From the NCBI GenBank assembly GCA_029959665.1, contig JASCOI010000001.1:1-64000 (forward strand): 64,000 nt of DNA. Reading direction: 5' to 3'. Below the pieces are notes generated by a model, which was given only the letters and a program-made list of their open reading frames with translations, made no database searches and was not told the DNA's origin. The translations under genes were made by a program, and so were the position numbers. Below, piece after piece: positions 1 through 7,960 of this stretch (its first letter is position 1; each line of letters begins with the position of its first letter). The DNA comes from Microbacteriaceae bacterium PS02333. Lineage in GTDB: Bacteria; Actinomycetota; Actinomycetes; Actinomycetales; Microbacteriaceae.

Positions 1-769
1 CCCGCGCGCCCCCGCCCGGCGGGCGGAAGGGCCGGGGCCCCCCCCCCGCCGCCACCACGAGGATCCCGACGAGCCAGGCGAGCGCCACCCAGATGTCGGA
101 TCCGACCGCCTGCTGCGCGAAGAGGGCGCGGATCGTGTCGACGATCGACGTCACGGGCTGGTGCTCGGCGAACCAGCGGACCGGCCACGGCATGGTGTCC
201 GTCGGGACGAACGCCGAGCTGATGAACGGCAGGAAGATCAGCGGGTAGCTGAAGGCGCTCGCGCCGTCGACCGTCTTGGCGGACAGCCCCGCGATCACCG
301 CGACCCAGGTCAGCGCCAGCGTGAAGAGCAGCAGGATCCCGGCGACCGCGAGCCACGCTCCGACACCCGCACCGGTGCGGAACCCCATGGCGAACGCGAC
401 ACCGACGACCACGACGAGCGAGACCGTGTTCGCGACCAACGACGTCAGGACGTGCCCCCAGAGCGCACTCGACCGGGCGATCGGCATGGACTGGAACCGC
501 TCGACGATGCCCTTCTGCATGTCGAGGAACAGGCGGTAGGACGTGTACGCGATGCCCGACGCCACCGTGATCAGGAGGATCCCCGGCAGCAGGTAGTCGA
601 CGTACGACCCGCTGCCGGTGTCGATCGCGCCGCCGAACACGTACGTGAACAACAGCAGGAACGCGATCGGCATCACCGCGGTCGTGATGATCGTGTCCGG
701 GCTCCGGAGCACGTGGCGCAGCGACCGGCCGGTCAGGGCGGTGGTGTCGGCGATGACGTGGGTGCTCAT
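1..769 (-). CDS. ABC-2 type transporter permease, DrrB-like (3' end missing)
   Basis: Membrane permease of a daunorubicin-resistance-type exporter. It would pair with the ATPase encoded immediately upstream to form an efflux complex in the cytoplasmic membrane. The ATG at 769-767 overlaps the ATPase stop (ATGA), implying translational coupling. The N-terminus (MSTHVIADTTALTGRSLRHV) is the usual cytoplasmic arm before the first membrane helix. The frame stays open to the window edge. The last 15 or so codons, from about position 50 down, become Gly/Pro/Arg-rich where a final hydrophobic helix and basic tail would be expected, so that end is probably bad sequence rather than protein. Substrate unknown. 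Confidence 0.85.
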   Translation of the reverse strand, partial: MSTHVIADTTALTGRSLRHVLRSPDTIITTAVMPIAFLLLFTYVFGGAIDTGSGSYVDYLLPGILLITVASGIAYTSYRLFLDMQKGIVERFQSMPIARSSALWGHVLTSLVANTVSLVVVVGVAFAMGFRTGAGVGAWLAVAGILLLFTLALTWVAVIAGLSAKTVDGASAFSYPLIFLPFISSAFVPTDTMPWPVRWFAEHQPVTSIVDTIRALFAQQAVGSDIWVALAWLVGILVVAAGGGPRPFRPPGGGAR

Positions 770-1551
770 GCTGCGCTCCTGGTGTTCGTCCCGGTCATGA
801 TCGCCAGGAAGACCTCTTCGAGGGTGGGCTGCTTCTCGACGTACTCCACGCGCGCCGGTGGGAGCAGTCGCTTCAGGTCGGCGAGGGTGCCGTCGGCGAT
901 GATCCGACCCTCGTGCAGGACCGCGATGTGGTCGGCGAGCTGTTCGGCCTCGTCGAGGTACTGCGTGGTGAGGAGCACCGTCGTGCCGGCGGCGGCGAGC
1001 TCGCGGACCGCCGTCCAGACCTCGATGCGGGCCTGGGGGTCGAGGCCGGTGGTCGGCTCGTCCAGGAACACGACGGCGGGGTCACCGATCAGGCTCATCG
1101 CGATGTCGAGTCGACGCCGCATCCCGCCGGAGTACGTGCCCGCGCGCCGGGCCCCGGCCTCGACGAGGTCGAACCGGGCGAGCAGGCGGTCCGCGACCCC
1201 GCCGGGATCGGCCAGGTGCCGGAGCCGTGCCATCAAGACGAGGTTCTCGCGGCCGGTCAGCACGTCGTCCACCGCGGTGAACTGTCCCGTGAGGCTGATC
1301 GCCTGACGGACGTCCGAGGCACGGGTCACGACGTCGTGTCCCTGCACGCTCGCGGTGCCGCCGTCCGGCTTGGCCAGGGTGGCGAGGATCCGCACCACCG
1401 TCGTCTTGCCGGCGCCGTTCGATCCGAGCAGGGCGGTGATGCTGCCCCGCTGCACCTCGAGGTCGACGCCACGGAGGACGTGGAGGGTGCCGAAGGACTT
1501 CTCGAGACCCCGGACGGCGATCGCCGCGACGGCAGCGTCCCGGGCGGTCAC
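766..1551 (-). CDS. ABC transporter ATP-binding protein, DrrA-like
   Basis: A 261-residue ATPase powering the downstream permease. Walker A (GSNGAGKTT) lies near residues 43-51, the signature SGGMRR near 141-146 and Walker B (VVFLDEP) near 160-166. The usual switch histidine is Gln in TTQYLDEAE, as in the DrrA subfamily. The C-terminal segment PTLEEVFL is also typical of DrrA. The start is a GTG that overlaps the stop of the DUF1048 gene (GTGA), and the stop overlaps the permease ATG, so four genes from padR onward form one coupled operon. The family exports drugs or lipids; the substrate here is not evident. Confidence 0.93.
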   Translation of the reverse strand: MTARDAAVAAIAVRGLEKSFGTLHVLRGVDLEVQRGSITALLGSNGAGKTTVVRILATLAKPDGGTASVQGHDVVTRASDVRQAISLTGQFTAVDDVLTGRENLVLMARLRHLADPGGVADRLLARFDLVEAGARRAGTYSGGMRRRLDIAMSLIGDPAVVFLDEPTTGLDPQARIEVWTAVRELAAAGTTVLLTTQYLDEAEQLADHIAVLHEGRIIADGTLADLKRLLPPARVEYVEKQPTLEEVFLAIMTGTNTRSAA

Positions 1552-1904
1552 GACTCCGCCGCCTGTTCCTCGGTCGCCTGGGCGATGGCGTCCTGCAGGC
1601 GCTGCTGCTCCTTGCTGAGCCACGAACCGAGGCCGTAGTTGCGCTTGAACTCCTCGGCGAACTCGATCGGGTCGTCCCCGACGACGCTCGCGACGGGGGT
1701 ACCGTCCGCGGCTGCGCGCTCGAAGAGGTCCGCGAGGTCGTCGAGCATGCGCATGAGACGCTCGGCGTCGCTCGGGCCGGTGACCATCAGGTAGCGCTCG
1801 ATGCCCTCGACCGCGGTGCCGTAGCCGGCCGGGAGCGCCTTGACGCGGGCCTTGTACTCGCGCCACTCGCGCTTGTCGCCGATGAGCTTGGTGATGATGG
1901 ACAT
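1548..1904 (-). CDS. DUF1048 family protein
   Basis: A 118-residue soluble helical protein of the DUF1048 type (MSIITKLIGDKREWREYKAR at the start, charged throughout, no membrane segment). Such proteins commonly sit between a PadR repressor and DrrAB-like exporter genes, as here. Their biochemical role is not established. It starts one base after the padR stop and its own stop overlaps the ATPase start. It is therefore probably made in step with the exporter, and may be a regulator or accessory of it (inference). Confidence 0.85.
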   Translation of the reverse strand: MSIITKLIGDKREWREYKARVKALPAGYGTAVEGIERYLMVTGPSDAERLMRMLDDLADLFERAAADGTPVASVVGDDPIEFAEEFKRNYGLGSWLSKEQQRLQDAIAQATEEQAAES

Positions 1905-1905
1905 G

Positions 1906-2244
1906 TCAGTTCCCCTGCGTGGTCTGTGTGCGGAGCTGGTCGAGTCGTTCTGCGAGGAAGCTCCAGGTCCTCCAGAACTCGGTGAGACGGTCCCGCCCCA
2001 GGTCGGTGATGGAGTACACCTTCCGTGGCGGGCCCTTCTCCGACGGCACCTTCTCGACGTCGACCAGGCCGCGCTGTTCGACGCGGACGAGGAGCGCGTA
2101 GACGGTGCCCTCGGCGATGTCGCTGAAGCCCTGGTCCCGCAACCACGCGGTGATGTCGGCTCCGTGCGACGGTGTGGATGCGACGACGGCGAGGACGATG
2201 CCCTCGAGGACGCCCTTGAGCATCTCGGTGTCTTGCTTGCCCAT
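1906..2244 (-). CDS. PadR family transcriptional regulator
   Basis: A 112-residue winged-helix repressor of the short PadR class. The helix-turn-helix (GADITAWLRDQGFSDIAEG) is followed by the wing with the family hallmark GTVYALLVRVEQRGLV and the turn PPRKVYSITDLGRD. It heads the operon with DUF1048 and the DrrAB-like exporter and presumably represses it until a drug-like ligand binds. A strong ribosome site, AGGAGG, lies just upstream of the ATG. Repeated sequences in the promoter (2271-2315) are candidate operators. Confidence 0.93.
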   Translation of the reverse strand: MGKQDTEMLKGVLEGIVLAVVASTPSHGADITAWLRDQGFSDIAEGTVYALLVRVEQRGLVDVEKVPSEKGPPRKVYSITDLGRDRLTEFWRTWSFLAERLDQLRTQTTQGN

Positions 2245-2270
2245 GACCCCTCCTGCTACTCAGTGATGAT

Positions 2271-2315
2271 GACTACCGGTACAAAGTAACACTGACTACC
2301 AGTACATAGCAACAC
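2271..2315. promoter_or_regulatory. Candidate PadR operator: 22-bp direct repeat upstream of padR
   Basis: Two copies of a 22-bp sequence beginning GACTACC (2271-2292 and 2294-2315) match at 19 of 22 positions and are spaced 23 bp apart, about two helical turns. The first copy contains the palindrome TACCGGTA. They lie 27-71 bp upstream of the padR ATG, where the promoter should be. Binding by PadR is inferred from position only. Confidence 0.55.
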
Positions 2316-2354
2316 CGAGTACCGACGGATCTGCGACCGGTCCCGTGCGCGCAT

Positions 2355-2396
2355 GGACGGGAGGCCCGGTGCCGGCTGGCACTGTGCCTCCTGTCC
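2355..2396. terminator. Dispersed 42-bp palindrome, copy 1 (imperfect), probable terminator
   Basis: The left arm GGACGGGAGGCCCGGTGCC is matched by a right arm with about four mismatches, several of which could pair as G-U in RNA. It lies just past the end of the DUF3892-like gene (stop at 2412, minus strand). The same palindrome recurs in perfect form at 17629-17672 and degenerate at 53698-53742. No T-run follows, as is usual in high-GC genomes. Confidence 0.6.
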
Positions 2397-2411
2397 GTCA
2401 GGAGGTCGCGA

Positions 2412-2747
2412 TCAGCGCGCGGTGCGGCGGAAGAAGAAGCGCGCGACCGCGCGGAGGCCACCGGACGGCTTCGCCGGACGGGCGACGCGCTGCGGTGCCT
2501 GGAAGGCGACGTCGTGCAGGTTGTTGCGCTTGGAGCCGTCCCAGTTGGCGAAGAGGTACGAGCCGCCGATCATCGACAGGCTGCGGACCCGTGCCCGGTG
2601 CCACTCGCCCGCGCGGACGACGTACCCGGAGTGCCCGGAGTGGATGTTGCGGATCACCGTGTCCACGTCGATGACGCTCGTCGTGGTGACGACGGCGGTG
2701 ATGCCCGTTCGGTCGCGGGCGACGTACTCGATGATGTGTTCGGTCAC
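2412..2747 (-). CDS. Small DUF3892-like protein
   Basis: About 111 residues from a GTG start. The pattern GITAV, then DTVIRNIHSG, YVVRAGEWHRARV, and finally SYLFANWDGSKRNNLHDV resembles the DUF3892 domain, a short all-beta domain of unknown function. The last 25 residues are basic (FFFRRTAR). An in-frame ATG at 2825 would add 26 poorly conserved-looking residues. I prefer GTG 2747 because the domain begins right after it, although its ribosome site is weak. It lies downstream of hutD with a 92-bp gap and may be transcribed separately. Confidence 0.6.
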   Translation of the reverse strand: MTEHIIEYVARDRTGITAVVTTTSVIDVDTVIRNIHSGHSGYVVRAGEWHRARVRSLSMIGGSYLFANWDGSKRNNLHDVAFQAPQRVARPAKPSGGLRAVARFFFRRTAR

Positions 2748-2839
2748 AGAAGGGGCTTCGGGTCGGCGTGCAGGGATGGGAACCGCCGTTGCTTCCACGA
2801 TCAGGATACGTCCACACACCGACATGCGGTAGCGCCCGC

Positions 2840-3358
2840 TCAGGACGTGCGGGCCACCGCAACCCGGCCGGAGCCCGTCAGCGTTCCCGGACCGATGCAC
2901 GTGTCCCCGAACGCGAGCGATCGCCCGTCACATCGGACGTCGCCGTCGAGCAGGACCACGGCGAGCGCGTCGGCGCCCGGCGAGCACGACCCGGCGACGG
3001 TCTCGACGCACAGGTCGGGTCGGCCCACCCCACGGCGGACCATGAGGTTGAGGTCGTACGCGGCCTCGGTCACCCTGACGGCTGCGACCGCCGACTCCCC
3101 CGCGAAGGCGATGGCGTCGTACTGCCCGAGCACCGTGCGGACGCCGTCCACGTCGAGCACGAGCCCGTGCTCACCGAGGGCCACGAGCATCCGGTCCACG
3201 CCGGGCAACCGGGAGAACGGCGCCGACGAACCCACCGTCGCGATGCTGAGCCGCACGTCGAAGTCCCCCGCTGACGGCGTCCGCCAGAGCTCCACGGTCT
3301 CCCCGAGTCCGTTCGCCCACCGGGCCGACCCGGTCTCGGCGAAGCGGACGAGCGTCAC
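2840..3358 (-). CDS. hutD: HutD family protein
   Basis: A 172-residue cupin-like HutD/Ves protein: WANGLGETVELWR near the start, then SIATVGSSAPFSRLPGVDRMLV and later FAGE. HutD is a conserved companion of histidine-degradation genes. In pseudomonads it has been proposed to limit the pathway by binding an intermediate, but no enzymatic reaction is established. The GTG start overlaps the stop of the upstream MFS gene (GTGA), making it the last gene of the iclR-hutH-MFS-hutD operon. At 172 residues it is near the usual length. Confidence 0.85.
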   Translation of the reverse strand: MTLVRFAETGSARWANGLGETVELWRTPSAGDFDVRLSIATVGSSAPFSRLPGVDRMLVALGEHGLVLDVDGVRTVLGQYDAIAFAGESAVAAVRVTEAAYDLNLMVRRGVGRPDLCVETVAGSCSPGADALAVVLLDGDVRCDGRSLAFGDTCIGPGTLTGSGRVAVARTS

Positions 3359-4698
3359 GCGAGTCCCTCGTCATCGAGCGACGTGTGCGAGGTCTCCGGC
3401 GCGAGCAGGATCGACACGACCATGCCGACGACGAGCACTGCGGCGAGGGCGAGCAGCGTCGCGCTGATGCCCCACCCGGCGAGCGTGATCGGCAGCAGGA
3501 AGGTGCCGATCGCCGACCCGATGCGGCTCACCCCGTTGAGGAGGCCGACGCCGGCCGCGCGGACGTTCGTCGGGAAGAGCTCAGGCGGGTAGACCTGGTC
3601 GAGGTTCGAACTGCCCGACATCACGAAGGTGAAGACCAGGAACGGCGGGAGCACCACCCAGACCGGTGCGTGGCTGCCGAGCGCGACCACGGCGAGCGCG
3701 ACGGCCATGATGCCGAACGTCCAGATCACGAGCGGACGACGACCGATCCTGGCGACCGCCCAGAGTCCCGCGATCCCGCCCAGCAGCAGGAACACGTTGA
3801 GCAGCAGTCCTGACGCGAACCCGTCGGCGTCCATCCCGAGACTCAGCAGGATGACGGGCAGGAACGTGTAGATCGCGAAGTACGGGATGACCTGCGCGTT
3901 GTAGAACACGGTGCCGAAGACGGTCCGCCGCAGGTTCCGACCGGTGAAGAGGTCCCGGTAGCGACCGGGGCGCGCGGTCGAGTGCGTCGCCGCCACCGCG
4001 TCGACGTCGAGTTGTCCCGGCAGGTACTTCGCGACGATCGCGCGGGCTTCCTCGATGCGGCCCTTCGTGATCAACCACCGCGGTGACTCCGGCGTGCCGA
4101 CCCGCAGGATGAGCACGACGATGGCCGGGATCGCGCCGCTCGCGAGCAGGAAGCGCCAGCCGAGGTCGGACGGGATCGTGCTGATCCAGGTGCCGATGAA
4201 GTACGCCGCCGTGTACCCGACGGTCCACGCGACGGTGAGCGAGGCGAGGAGGCCGCCGCGGAAGCGTGCCGGGACGAACTCGGCGACGAGGGTCGGCCCG
4301 AGCGCGTAGTCCGCGCCGACGCCGAAGCCGATGAGCAGGCGCAGCACGAACAGCGACACGGGTTCGTGCACGAAGAACTGCGCTGCCGACGCGACGACGA
4401 TGAGCACGAAGTCGAGCATGTAGATGAGTCGGCGGCCGAACAGGTCGCCGAGCCACCCGCACGTGATGCTGCCGACGAAGATGCCGATGAGCACCGAGCT
4501 GGCGATGAGGCCCGACCACAGGGCGTCGACGTGCATGCCGGGGCCGATGAGGGTCAGGGCGATCCCGATGCTGCCGAGGGCGTAGCCGTCCGAGAAGTTC
4601 GCACCGAAGGTGAGCGCGGTGATGCGGAGGTGGAAGCGGCTGAGCTTCTCGGGACGGTCCTGGTGCACCGCGGGGGTGCCGGTCGAGGACGATGTCAT
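3355..4698 (-). CDS. MFS transporter in the hut operon (histidine or urocanate uptake, putative)
   Basis: A 447-residue, 12-helix major facilitator of the sugar/aromatic-acid symporter type. The loop motif GDLFGRRLIYMLDF sits between helices 2 and 3. PESPRW follows helix 6, and PELFPTNVRAAGVG precedes a late helix, as in the sugar-porter/AAHS families. Its ATG overlaps the hutH stop (ATGA) and its stop overlaps the hutD start, so it is translationally coupled to both. From that context it most likely imports histidine, urocanate or a related imidazole. Hut loci often use APC or BCCT carriers for this, so an MFS carrier here is a plausible substitution. Confidence 0.85.
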   Translation of the reverse strand: MTSSSTGTPAVHQDRPEKLSRFHLRITALTFGANFSDGYALGSIGIALTLIGPGMHVDALWSGLIASSVLIGIFVGSITCGWLGDLFGRRLIYMLDFVLIVVASAAQFFVHEPVSLFVLRLLIGFGVGADYALGPTLVAEFVPARFRGGLLASLTVAWTVGYTAAYFIGTWISTIPSDLGWRFLLASGAIPAIVVLILRVGTPESPRWLITKGRIEEARAIVAKYLPGQLDVDAVAATHSTARPGRYRDLFTGRNLRRTVFGTVFYNAQVIPYFAIYTFLPVILLSLGMDADGFASGLLLNVFLLLGGIAGLWAVARIGRRPLVIWTFGIMAVALAVVALGSHAPVWVVLPPFLVFTFVMSGSSNLDQVYPPELFPTNVRAAGVGLLNGVSRIGSAIGTFLLPITLAGWGISATLLALAAVLVVGMVVSILLAPETSHTSLDDEGLA

Positions 4699-6230
4699 GG
4701 TGCTCCGATGGTCGGTGTTCCCGTGATCTCGATGAGCTCGTCCGAGCAGACCAGGGCGTAGAGGGTCTCGATGTCCTCGCCGAACGCACGGTCGTGTTCG
4801 GCGAAGGGGACGTCACGGCGGACGCGGGTCCGGACGGCGGCGAGCGCCGGGGAGCTCGCGTCGATCGAGTCGAGGAGGTCGGTGGCCTGTGCGGCGGTGA
4901 GCAGCTCGATCGCGAGCACGTACCGGAGGCGGTCCACAGTACGGGTCGCTTGCTGGGTGGCGAGGTACGCGTTGCTGATCGGGTCCTCCTGTCCGGCCGA
5001 CGTGGGGATCGAGTCGATCGTCGCCGGGGACGCCTCGCCGCGGATCTCCATCACGAGGGCGGCGGCGGTGTACTGCGGGATCATCAGACCGTTGTCGAGC
5101 CCCGGGTTCCTGGCCAGGAACGGCGGCAGTTCGCTGACCGTGCTGTTCACCATGCGGTCGACCCGGCGTTCGCTGTGGTGGGCGAGGACCGCGGCTGCGG
5201 CCTTGAGCGAGTCCATCGCGAGGCCGATCGACGTCGCGTCGAAGTTCCCGCCCATCACCGCGTCACCGTCACCGCTGCCGTCGCCGAACAGCACCGGGTT
5301 GTCGCCGAGGGAGCCCAGGGCTTCGTCGACGATCGTCGCGGCGTCGCCGAAGGCCCGTGCGACGGACCCGTGCAGCTGGGGCATCGCACGGATCAGGTAG
5401 GGGTCCTGCACGCGGTGGTCCCGGTGCCGCTCGGCGAGGGAGCTGCCGTCGAGCAGCCGCGCGATGGTGCTGGCCGACCGCTGCTGCTCGGGGGCGCGGC
5501 GGAGCGCGTGCAGGCGCGGGTCGAGGGCCCTGGTGGTGCCGCGGAGCGCCTCGAACGACAGCGCGCCGACCACGTCCGCGTGCCGCAGTGCGCTCGTGGC
5601 GTCGTGCACGGCGAGGGCGGCGATGCCGGTGACGCTCATGATGCCGTTGAGGAGCGTCAGCCCCTCCTTGGCCTCGAGCCGGATGGGCGACAGTCCCACG
5701 GCGTGCAGCGCGTCCGCCCCCGGGAGCACCGCGCCGCCGACCCGGGCGCGCCCGCGACCGATCAGGACGAGGGCGATGTGCGCCTCGAGCGCGAGGTAGC
5801 CGAGGGAACCCGAACCGGGCACGACCGGCGTGACGCCGCGGTTCAGCACCTCGCGGACGAGTTCGAGGGTCTGCAGGCGTGTGCCGGAGAACCCGCGACC
5901 GAGGTGTCCGAGCATCGTGACGAGGATCGCCCTGACCTGTTCGTCGGGGATCGGCGTGCCGACGGACACGGCGTGGGACGCGATGATGTTCTCCTGGAGC
6001 CGCCGGGTGTCCTCCGGTGAGATCGTCTCGGTGTAGTTGTCGCCGAACCCCGTCGTGACGCCGTAGACCACGCGCCGGTCGGCGACGAACTTCGTCACGA
6101 GTGCCGCCGCGGCGTCGACCCGGGCTTCGTACGCGGCCGAGAACGAGACCGCGGCGCCGTGCCTGGCGACGGCGACGACCTGCTCGATCGACAGTTGCGC
6201 GTCGTCGAGGTGCACATCGGTGGGCTGCAT
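4695..6230 (-). CDS. hutH: Histidine ammonia-lyase family protein lacking the MIO tripeptide
   Basis: A 511-residue member of the HAL/PAL lyase family, whose HutH members convert L-histidine to urocanate. Counterparts of known active-site residues are present: Tyr56 in VYGVTTGFG, Asn195 in LLNGIM, Tyr278 and Arg281 in DPYLIR, SERR, and the QED motif near the C-terminus. The cofactor site is missing. The family reads GSVG-ASG-DLAPLAH; here GSLG (141-144) is followed directly by YLALEAH (145-151). The Ala-Ser-Gly that cyclises to methylidene-imidazolone is deleted with the frame intact. QED is followed by Pro instead of the common His. Operon context supports a histidine role, but the chemistry cannot be the standard one. 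It may use another mechanism or substrate. Confidence 0.8.
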   Translation of the reverse strand: MQPTDVHLDDAQLSIEQVVAVARHGAAVSFSAAYEARVDAAAALVTKFVADRRVVYGVTTGFGDNYTETISPEDTRRLQENIIASHAVSVGTPIPDEQVRAILVTMLGHLGRGFSGTRLQTLELVREVLNRGVTPVVPGSGSLGYLALEAHIALVLIGRGRARVGGAVLPGADALHAVGLSPIRLEAKEGLTLLNGIMSVTGIAALAVHDATSALRHADVVGALSFEALRGTTRALDPRLHALRRAPEQQRSASTIARLLDGSSLAERHRDHRVQDPYLIRAMPQLHGSVARAFGDAATIVDEALGSLGDNPVLFGDGSGDGDAVMGGNFDATSIGLAMDSLKAAAAVLAHHSERRVDRMVNSTVSELPPFLARNPGLDNGLMIPQYTAAALVMEIRGEASPATIDSIPTSAGQEDPISNAYLATQQATRTVDRLRYVLAIELLTAAQATDLLDSIDASSPALAAVRTRVRRDVPFAEHDRAFGEDIETLYALVCSDELIEITGTPTIGAP

Positions 6231-6263
6231 CGGGCGTCGTTCCTTCCTGCGGGACGGAGGGTG

Positions 6264-6926
6264 TCAGCGGGCGGGTTCGTACACCGACGCGGCTTCGCGG
6301 ACGAGCCAGCCGCCGATCCGGGCGACGTCGTCGGTGGTGGTCAGGCGGTAGCTCGGGACCAGGCAGGACATCGCGGCGACGACCCGGCTGCCGGCGGAGA
6401 TCGGCACGGAGACCGCGGTGACGTCCTTCTCGGCGCCCTCGACGACCACGACGTACCCGTCGGGCCCGACGTCGCCGAGCAGGACCCTGCCGACCGCCGT
6501 GTCCTCCACGGGGATGGCGCGCCCGACCCAGCCGACGTGTCGGATGGACTGCGTGCCCTCCGCGATCGCGAGGTGCACCGCGGTGTTCCCCGTCCCGAAG
6601 ACGCTGAGGTAGCAGGACTCGGTCGTGCCGTCCGCGACACGTCGCATCGCATCGCGGGCCTGGACGACCAGGGCCGTGTTCGAGAGTGCTGCGGCGCCGA
6701 GCTGCACGAGGTGCGGGCCGGCGGTGAACAGCCCGTCCTCGTCGCGGCGGACGAACTCGTGCGACTCGAGCGCCCGGAGCAGTCGGAGCGCCGTGCTCGC
6801 GGACAGGTCGGCGCGCCGTGCGACCTCGGTGAGGGTGAGTCCGTCGGCGTCGCACACCAGCCCGAGCAGGCGGAGCGCTCGGTCGATCGTGCGCATGCCG
6901 GGCCCGCCGGTGGGTTCCTGCTCCAT
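6264..6926 (-). CDS. IclR family transcriptional regulator, hut operon-linked
   Basis: A 220-residue IclR regulator: an N-terminal winged helix (TIDRALRLLGLVCDADGLTL, then VARRADLSASTALRLLRAL) followed by a ligand-sensing domain with SCYLSVFG, VGRAIPVEDTAVGRVLLG and SAGSRVVAAMSC. It is the first gene of the operon and lies 33 bases upstream of hutH. The likely ligand is histidine, urocanate or a later intermediate (inference). A second IclR gene lies just upstream in the same orientation, so the locus has two related sensors. Confidence 0.9.
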   Translation of the reverse strand: MEQEPTGGPGMRTIDRALRLLGLVCDADGLTLTEVARRADLSASTALRLLRALESHEFVRRDEDGLFTAGPHLVQLGAAALSNTALVVQARDAMRRVADGTTESCYLSVFGTGNTAVHLAIAEGTQSIRHVGWVGRAIPVEDTAVGRVLLGDVGPDGYVVVVEGAEKDVTAVSVPISAGSRVVAAMSCLVPSYRLTTTDDVARIGGWLVREAASVYEPAR

Positions 6927-6955
6927 GCTGCCACCCTATGCAAGCGTGCTGCCAC
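6926..6955. promoter_or_regulatory. Repeated GTGGCAGCA boxes upstream of the hutH operon
   Basis: On the minus strand the 9-mer GTGGCAGCA occurs twice, 21 bp apart, directly before and overlapping the iclR start codon. The 8-mer GTGGCAGC occurs again at 7865-7872 on the plus strand upstream of hutU. Two-turn spacing and presence at both divergent hut promoters fit a shared regulator site. The motif is short, so chance is not excluded. Confidence 0.35.
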
Positions 6956-6996
6956 TGAGTAGCAGTTGTCGTTTCGGGTGGATTAAATCGGATCGC

Positions 6997-7770
6997 TCAC
7001 TTCTGTGCCGGACCGTCCGATCCGCCGATCCGCCGCGACAGCTCCCCCGCGACGCGCGTCACCTCCTGCACCAGCCCGTCCGGGGGCGTGCCGTCGTCGT
7101 CGGACCGGTACGTGCACGCCACGCTCGCAACCGGCCACCTGCTCCCGTCGAGCACGGCCACGCCGACCGAGGCGAGTCCCTGCGTGACGGCGCCGACCTC
7201 GGTGGCGACCCCTGCCTCCCGGATCGCTGCCAGCTCGGCCCGGAGCGCACGACCGTCGGACGGCCCCGTGCCGGTCCGCGACACGAACGCCGAGTCGGAC
7301 GGGTACAGCGCACGGAGCTGTGCCGGTGGCAGCGCGGCGAGCATCGCCTTCCCGCTCGCGGTGAGGTGCGCCGGCAGCCGGACCCCGACCTCGGTGATGA
7401 GCGTCGGCCGGTGCCGCGCGCGCTCCTCGACGACGTACACGACCTCGGCGCCGTGCATGACCGCCAGGTGGGCGCTCTCCCCGGTCCGGTCCACCAGGGT
7501 CGCGAGCAGCGGTGCGCCGAGCAACGAGAGCGGCTGCTGGCGCGTGAACCCGGACCCGAGCTCGAACGACGCGAGGCCGAGCGCGTACCGCCGGCTCTCG
7601 GCGAGGTGGATCACGAACCCGTGGTCGACCAGCGTGGCCAGCAGTTGGTACACGGTGGAACGCGGGAGTCCGAGCCGCGTCGCGATGACGGCCGCCGCCA
7701 TCGGACCACGCTGTGCGCCGAGCACGGTCAGGATGCGCAGCGTCGAGTCCGCCGCAGGGGCCTTGGGCAC
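6997..7770 (-). CDS. IclR family transcriptional regulator, divergent from hutU
   Basis: About 257 residues. The winged helix includes [16 protein letters not shown] and [20 protein letters not shown]. The effector domain has [18 protein letters not shown] and ends in [13 protein letters not shown] choose the GTG at 7770 because GGGAGGA lies just before it and the helix-turn-helix begins at the usual distance. An upstream GTG at 7815 would add 15 residues and place a 20-bp inverted repeat inside the gene. It is transcribed away from hutU and is a candidate activator or repressor of the right arm of the hut locus. Confidence 0.88.
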   Translation of the reverse strand: MPKAPAADSTLRILTVLGAQRGPMAAAVIATRLGLPRSTVYQLLATLVDHGFVIHLAESRRYALGLASFELGSGFTRQQPLSLLGAPLLATLVDRTGESAHLAVMHGAEVVYVVEERARHRPTLITEVGVRLPAHLTASGKAMLAALPPAQLRALYPSDSAFVSRTGTGPSDGRALRAELAAIREAGVATEVGAVTQGLASVGVAVLDGSRWPVASVACTYRSDDDGTPPDGLVQEVTRVAGELSRRIGGSDGPAQK

Positions 7771-7795
7771 GGTCCTCCCGTCGCCGCCGGGTTTC

Positions 7796-7815
7796 GTGTC
7801 CGGTATCCCGGACAC
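7796..7815. promoter_or_regulatory. Candidate IclR operator: 8-4-8 inverted repeat
   Basis: The arm GTGTCCGG at 7796-7803 is matched by its exact reverse complement at 7808-7815 across a 4-bp spacer. It lies 26-45 bp upstream of the preferred iclR start and 146 bp upstream of hutU, where an autoregulatory site would be expected. Confidence 0.5.
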
Positions 7816-7960
7816 TACCTGTCATGAAGCGCCCTGTGGAACGCGGCGTTCGTGTCGGATGGTCGTGGCAGCCGTGAACCGGCCGGCACACCCCAGCCGC
7901 CAGGCGCCGCGACCGGCCCCCGGCCCCCACGCGACCACGCACAGCCCGAGAAGGAGCACC

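Noticed and set aside
4692-6020. A 442-codon plus-strand frame opposite hutH
   Set aside because: No recognisable motif and composition typical of an antisense shadow; hutH on the other strand is unambiguous.
7771-7815. Upstream GTG start for the second iclR
   Set aside because: It would put the 8-4-8 repeat within the coding region and lacks a ribosome site, whereas GTG 7770 has GGGAGGA before it.
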